A DNA stretch of 64,000 bases, from NCBI RefSeq assembly GCF_029893365.1, contig NZ_JARXUZ010000001.1:62001-126000 (forward strand), written 5' to 3'. How positions within the stretch are numbered: the stretch's first letter is position 1; each line of letters starts with the position of its first letter. The translations under genes and the position numbers were made by a program. Positions 60,551-64,000 of this stretch are shown here, piece after piece. The notes under the pieces are model-generated. The model saw only the letters and a list, made by a program, of their open reading frames with translations. It searched no databases and was not told where the DNA came from. The DNA is from Cryobacterium sp. CG_9.6. GTDB taxonomy: Bacteria; Actinomycetota; Actinomycetes; Actinomycetales; Microbacteriaceae.

Positions 60551-62050
60551 CTAGAAGGGGGCGTCGGTGGGGAAGGTGATGGGTTGGGTCCAGGGGTTGA
60601 GGTAGGGCGCCTTTTCTGGGGGTGAGGTGAGTTCTGGCGGGAGGACCGGGGGCCGGAGCCTGCTGGCGGGGTGGGTGGCGTAGTGTTTGCCGGCGGGGCT
60701 GGTCCAGGTGAGGGTGCCGGTGGTGTCTTGGGTGACGTTCCACCCGGTTTCGTGTTTGATTTTGTGGCTTCGTCGGCAGAGGGCGGCGAGGTTGGTGAAG
60801 GTGGTGTCGCCGCCGTGTTGCCAGGCGAGGGTGTGGTCCATGTCGCAGTGCCGGGCGCTTTTGTTGCAGCCCACGAAGCGGCACGTTTCGTCGCGTACTT
60901 CGAGGTAGCGGCGCAGGGCTGCCGGGACACGGTAGGTGTCTTTGCCGAAGGAGAGCACGGCACCGGTTTCGGGGTGGATGAGGAGGCGGTGGAACCCGGT
61001 GGCGGTGCCGGCGATGCGGCGGGCCGTGTCGGGGTCGATGGGTCCGAACCCTTCGAGCATCGCCGGTTCGTTTCCTTTACCCATGAGGGTGAGTACGGGC
61101 ACGGTGACGTAAACGTTGCCGGTGACCCCGGCGCCGAGACCGGTGTCGGTGACGCCTTTCAGGAGCAAGTCAACAGCCACGTCGCAGCGTAACTGGGTGA
61201 GGGTGCGGTCTTCGTCGGTGGTTTGCAGGCTGCGGGCGAGGGTGTCGATGCGGTCGTTGATCGCGGCCGCATCCTCGTTGGAGAGGGTGAGGTCAAGGTA
61301 GGCCATGGCGTCCCGGGCGGGTTGCACGTGCAGGCACCGATCGGTCAGGGCTGTTCGGTGCCGGGCGCGGATACTGTCGGGGTGGGTGAGTTCGCGCACG
61401 GTGATGGCTTTTTTCTTTAGTTGCGGGACGGTGAGCGTGGCGGCGTTGGTGAGGACCTCCGTTTCGTAGTCGCCGTGCGACGCATCGGGCAAGGAGAGAG
61501 CGTTGTCGATGATCACCTGCGCGTGGCGGTAGCTGATGTCTCCCGCCTGCAGGGCCCGGCGGGTACCGGGCAGAGTGTTTTGTAACACCTCACTTTCGGT
61601 AAGGAGGTTGCGGGCGGAACCTTCCGAGATGGTCAGTAACGCCGCCAGTTCCGCCACGAACCCCTCATGCGCTGCGGTGGCATCAGACCACTGAAATTCG
61701 CTGAGGTCGTGCGAGCCGTTCGGGCGACCGGTCTGCGCGGTACTGGTGGTCCACAGGTGCGCGCCAGCAATGACAGTGGCACGGGCGGCATGCGCGGAGT
61801 TGATGAGGCGGTCAAAGGCCGTGATGCTCTCCAGCAGAATGTTCTGACCCTTATCAATCACCCGCCTCACCCGCGGCACGTCACAGGGCCGAATGTCACC
61901 GGTGGTGATCGCCAACTGACCAGGGATCGGCAAACTGGGGATGGTTGGTGCTGGTGGGTCGGGCGGGACAAGTCCCGCGGCATCCTCCTCTGGAGGCACT
62001 TCGTCGTTGTTCTCCATAACCCAAGTCAAGCAGGCACCACCGACATTCAT
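60551..62050 (-). CDS. DUF222 and HNH endonuclease domain protein
   Basis: A 499-residue protein of the DUF222/HNH (13E12-like) family, common and often multicopy in actinobacteria. The N-terminal half is the helical DUF222 domain (about 50-330). The C-terminal HNH nuclease is CRFVGCNKSARHCDMDHTLAW ending LCRRSHKIKHETGW, with the two CxxC-like zinc pairs and the catalytic DH. ATG 62050 is kept because GAGG lies seven bases upstream; an inner ATG at 62017 has none. Function is unknown; a mobile-element origin is suspected. It may be co-transcribed with nothing else. Confidence 0.85.
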   Translation of the reverse strand: MNVGGACLTWVMENNDEVPPEEDAAGLVPPDPPAPTIPSLPIPGQLAITTGDIRPCDVPRVRRVIDKGQNILLESITAFDRLINSAHAARATVIAGAHLWTTSTAQTGRPNGSHDLSEFQWSDATAAHEGFVAELAALLTISEGSARNLLTESEVLQNTLPGTRRALQAGDISYRHAQVIIDNALSLPDASHGDYETEVLTNAATLTVPQLKKKAITVRELTHPDSIRARHRTALTDRCLHVQPARDAMAYLDLTLSNEDAAAINDRIDTLARSLQTTDEDRTLTQLRCDVAVDLLLKGVTDTGLGAGVTGNVYVTVPVLTLMGKGNEPAMLEGFGPIDPDTARRIAGTATGFHRLLIHPETGAVLSFGKDTYRVPAALRRYLEVRDETCRFVGCNKSARHCDMDHTLAWQHGGDTTFTNLAALCRRSHKIKHETGWNVTQDTTGTLTWTSPAGKHYATHPASRLRPPVLPPELTSPPEKAPYLNPWTQPITFPTDAPF

Positions 62051-62283
62051 GAGAACACCTCATGTACCGACGAGCGGATGCGATGGGAGCGTTCCTGAGG
62101 TCGGGTTGCGGGGGTCTCGTTCGGTTGTCGAGCCTGCCGAGACACGACCAACGCAAAAGAGAGCGAAAAGGGGAGCGTTCCGAAGGTTGGCTCGCGGGGT
62201 CTCGACAAGCATGACCAGCGGAAAAGAGAGCGAGGCGGGGGCGTTGCGGAGGTTGGCGAGTGGGGTCGCGACAGGAGCAGGGG
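62051..62283. repeat. Three degenerate 65-bp repeats with GTCTCGAC ends
   Basis: Units at about 62073-62140, 62143-62207 and 62211-62271 share ...GGGAGCGTT-CGGAGGTTGG-CGnGGGGTCTCGAC... The first also has GTTGTCGAGCCTGCCGAGAC (62124-62143), related to the repeats between the 5S genes. No gene. Confidence 0.65.
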
Positions 62284-63303
62284 TCAGGCGGGAGGCTGGT
62301 AGGCGGCCAGGGCGTCAGATTGGAAGGCTTGCTGCAGGAGCGGGAGCTCGTTCCAGTCAATGTTGACCACAGATTGCCCACCCGCCGTGCCGGTGCCCAG
62401 AGTGGGCAGCGTGAAGAAGTTCACGTCGCCGACACGCACACTGCGCAGCTCCACGCCGAGGCCCGCCACATAAGAAGAGTTGAAGCCGTCATCGACGGCG
62501 AGGTAGGGCGCAACAGCTCCAATCAGCGCGCTCACCTTGCCGGGGCTGGTGAGCGTTTCGGCGCTTAAGGCCTGCTTCAGAACGGCCTGAATGAAGATCT
62601 GCTGGTTACGCGTGCGTTGAAAGTCCCCATCTTGGAACGCGTAGCGCTCCCGCACAAACGCGAGCGCCTCCGTGCCGTTCACGTGCAGGGTACCCGGCTC
62701 GAAATAGTGTCCCTTTAAATGGTAGGAATTGAAGCCAATCGAGTTCTCAATATCGACGCCACCGAGGGCATCTGTCACGCCTGTAAACCCGTCGAAATCG
62801 ATGATTGCCACGTGGTCCATGCGTACACCGAGCAGACCCTCCACGGTTTCAACGGCCAGGGGCACTCCGCCATAGGAGAGCGCCGCGTTGATCTTCGCCT
62901 GTCCATAACCCGGAACCTCGAGCCAGCTGTCGCGCATGATCGACATCACAGATATTTTCGTGCGGTCGGCGGGGATATTCACCACCATCACCGTGTCCGA
63001 GCGTTGCCCACTGATGTCATCGATCGAGCCGTTAATCGAACCACGCGTGTCGGTTCCCAGCAGAAGGATGTTCTGTGACTTCGCGGCCTCACCCTCCAGC
63101 TCCGCAGGCCGGTTGGCTTCGTTCTCGGGAAAAACCTCGGTGATCTTCTGCGTCTTCGTGTCGAAGGTGCGGGTGAGGTTCCACGCATACGCGCCCGCAC
63201 CGCCGGCGACGAGTAACACCACTGTCCCCACCGAAATCAGCGCGATTCTCCAGCCCGTGCGTTTTCTGGGCGTCTGAGCTTTTGTCGGTCTCGTCATGGT
63301 CAT
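62284..63303 (-). CDS. LytR-CpsA-Psr (LCP) family protein
   Basis: A 339-residue membrane-anchored enzyme that attaches lipid-linked glycopolymers (teichoic-acid-like or arabinogalactan-like chains) to peptidoglycan. One transmembrane span (about 18-41) follows a basic N-terminus. The LCP core is ILLLGTDTRG (about 79-88), RSDTVMVVNIPADRTKISV with the catalytic Asp/Arg, MRDSWLEVPGYGQAKINAA, and FVRERYAFQDGDFQRTRNQQ (about 220). All conserved arginines are present. It lies divergent from a Wzz-like gene, so the two probably serve a cell-surface polysaccharide cluster that continues past the window. Confidence 0.9.
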   Translation of the reverse strand: MTMTRPTKAQTPRKRTGWRIALISVGTVVLLVAGGAGAYAWNLTRTFDTKTQKITEVFPENEANRPAELEGEAAKSQNILLLGTDTRGSINGSIDDISGQRSDTVMVVNIPADRTKISVMSIMRDSWLEVPGYGQAKINAALSYGGVPLAVETVEGLLGVRMDHVAIIDFDGFTGVTDALGGVDIENSIGFNSYHLKGHYFEPGTLHVNGTEALAFVRERYAFQDGDFQRTRNQQIFIQAVLKQALSAETLTSPGKVSALIGAVAPYLAVDDGFNSSYVAGLGVELRSVRVGDVNFFTLPTLGTGTAGGQSVVNIDWNELPLLQQAFQSDALAAYQPPA

Positions 63304-63780
63304 CCCAATCCACTATCAGTCATGCGAGCGGCACCCCACACGACGGGTCGTGCGAGCAACACCGAAAACAGCCGATGTCGACGCACACGGCCGCTTTGTG
63401 CGCAAGCACATCAGCCACACGTCCGCGACAGAGGTAAACACCTCAGCCAGCCCCCTGCTCCCCCGACCCGAAGGTCACTGTCACATCTGAGGCGTGGTGC
63501 GCGGCCTTGTCGAGGTGAACTACAGACTCATTCAGCCCGTACTCCCCCCACTAAGCCGAGCCTATCGGTTCTCGACTACGCACGATTTTGCTCGATGTTT
63601 GTGAGGAAAACGGAACAGCTAGCGAGCAATCACATGCCGCCCGACAGCCCAACGAACGCCAATTTGAGCATCCGTCAGTGTCTTCTGGGGGGTAGACCGT
63701 CAGGTATGTGTCAAGATAGCCACGGGGGAAACGGGGCAATCTCGGCGATTTCTCCATGCCAAGCACGACCGGAGGAACAC
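63304..63780. other. Intergenic region before the polysaccharide gene
   Basis: About 480 bases with no supported gene, lying between divergent starts and so expected to hold promoters for both the LCP gene and the Wzz-like gene. GGAGGA at 63771-63776 is the ribosome site of the latter. I see no clear repeat or RNA gene. Confidence 0.5.
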
Positions 63781-64000
63781 GTGGAGCTCAAGGATTACGT
63801 CAGAATCTTGCATAAAAGCTGGATTCTGATACTCGCTTCCGTCCTCTTCGGGATCGCAGCAGCGGCCGGAGCGGCCATCGCCACAACGCCCACATACATC
63901 GCAAGTACGCAGCTGTATGTGTCTGTGCAGGCCGCCGACGGCGCCGCCACGGGAGAACTGCTGCAGGGCACGAGCTTCGCCCGTCAAGCCGTGGTCTCCT
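63781..64000 (+). CDS. Wzz-type polysaccharide chain-length/tyrosine-kinase gene, 5' part
   Basis: Only the first 73 codons are in the window. GTG 63781 follows GGAGGA. The sequence VELKDYVRILHKSWILILA then a helix (VLFGIAAAAGAAIATTPTYIA) and the extracytoplasmic start (STQLYVSVQAADGAATG) match the N-terminus of Wzz/BY-kinase membrane adaptors, which set the length of exported polysaccharide. Whether a kinase domain follows cannot be seen. Confidence 0.8.
   Translation, partial: MELKDYVRILHKSWILILASVLFGIAAAAGAAIATTPTYIASTQLYVSVQAADGAATGELLQGTSFARQAVVS

Overview
The window is high-GC actinobacterial DNA. Gene style (many GTG starts, 4-base ATGA/GTGA overlaps, HspR/HAIR heat-shock control, half-size ABC proteins, a DUF222/HNH gene) and the frequent GCATCCG/CGGATGC heptamer fit the family Microbacteriaceae best. 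This is a family-level inference; no taxonomy search was possible.

Layout. 1-10.4 kb: small membrane proteins, L-2-hydroxyglutarate oxidase, a PrmC-like methyltransferase, an MFS transporter with a repetitive central loop, a 1-kb non-coding stretch holding five copies of a 60-bp palindromic repeat, a DUF6421/SDR pair and an ABC export pair. 10.4-16.6 kb: a minus-strand rRNA operon (16S-23S-5S) followed by a second identical 5S gene beyond a terminator. 16.8-19.7 kb: a degenerate repeat array interrupted by a complete IS3-like element with a clear 4-bp target duplication. 19.9-25 kb: threonine aldolase, acyl-CoA ligase, nitroreductase, zinc alcohol dehydrogenase. 25-27.3 kb: a ClpB without its N-domain behind a HAIR operator. 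27.4-36 kb: a SWIM/SNF2 helicase, a phosphatase, and an amine-use operon (copper amine oxidase, universal stress protein, APC permease). 36-41.4 kb: an RlmG/RsmC-like methyltransferase and dnaK-grpE-dnaJ-hspR behind two HAIR operators. 41.5-47.8 kb: an FrcBCA-type sugar importer with a divergent LacI regulator, an Atg22-like MFS protein and a PEP-mutase/ICL-family protein.

48.5-57 kb is the most unusual region: a nine-subunit V/A-type rotary ATPase operon (order H-C-I-K-F-E-A-B-D) closed by a universal stress protein gene, joined almost throughout by 4-base start/stop overlaps. Actinobacteria normally rely on F-type ATP synthase, so this is probably an extra, transferred rotary pump. Its stator subunit I is much shortened, and its ring subunit carries a signal-peptide-like N-terminus.

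57-64 kb: dcd, then tRNA-Gly(CCC), whose 3' end is repeated 1.9 kb away, bounding a small integrated-element remnant (lipoprotein, truncated excisionase-like gene, unknown gene). After it come a MazEF-type toxin-antitoxin pair, a MORN-like gene, a DUF222/HNH gene, an LCP-family cell-wall ligase and the start of a Wzz-type polysaccharide chain-length gene.
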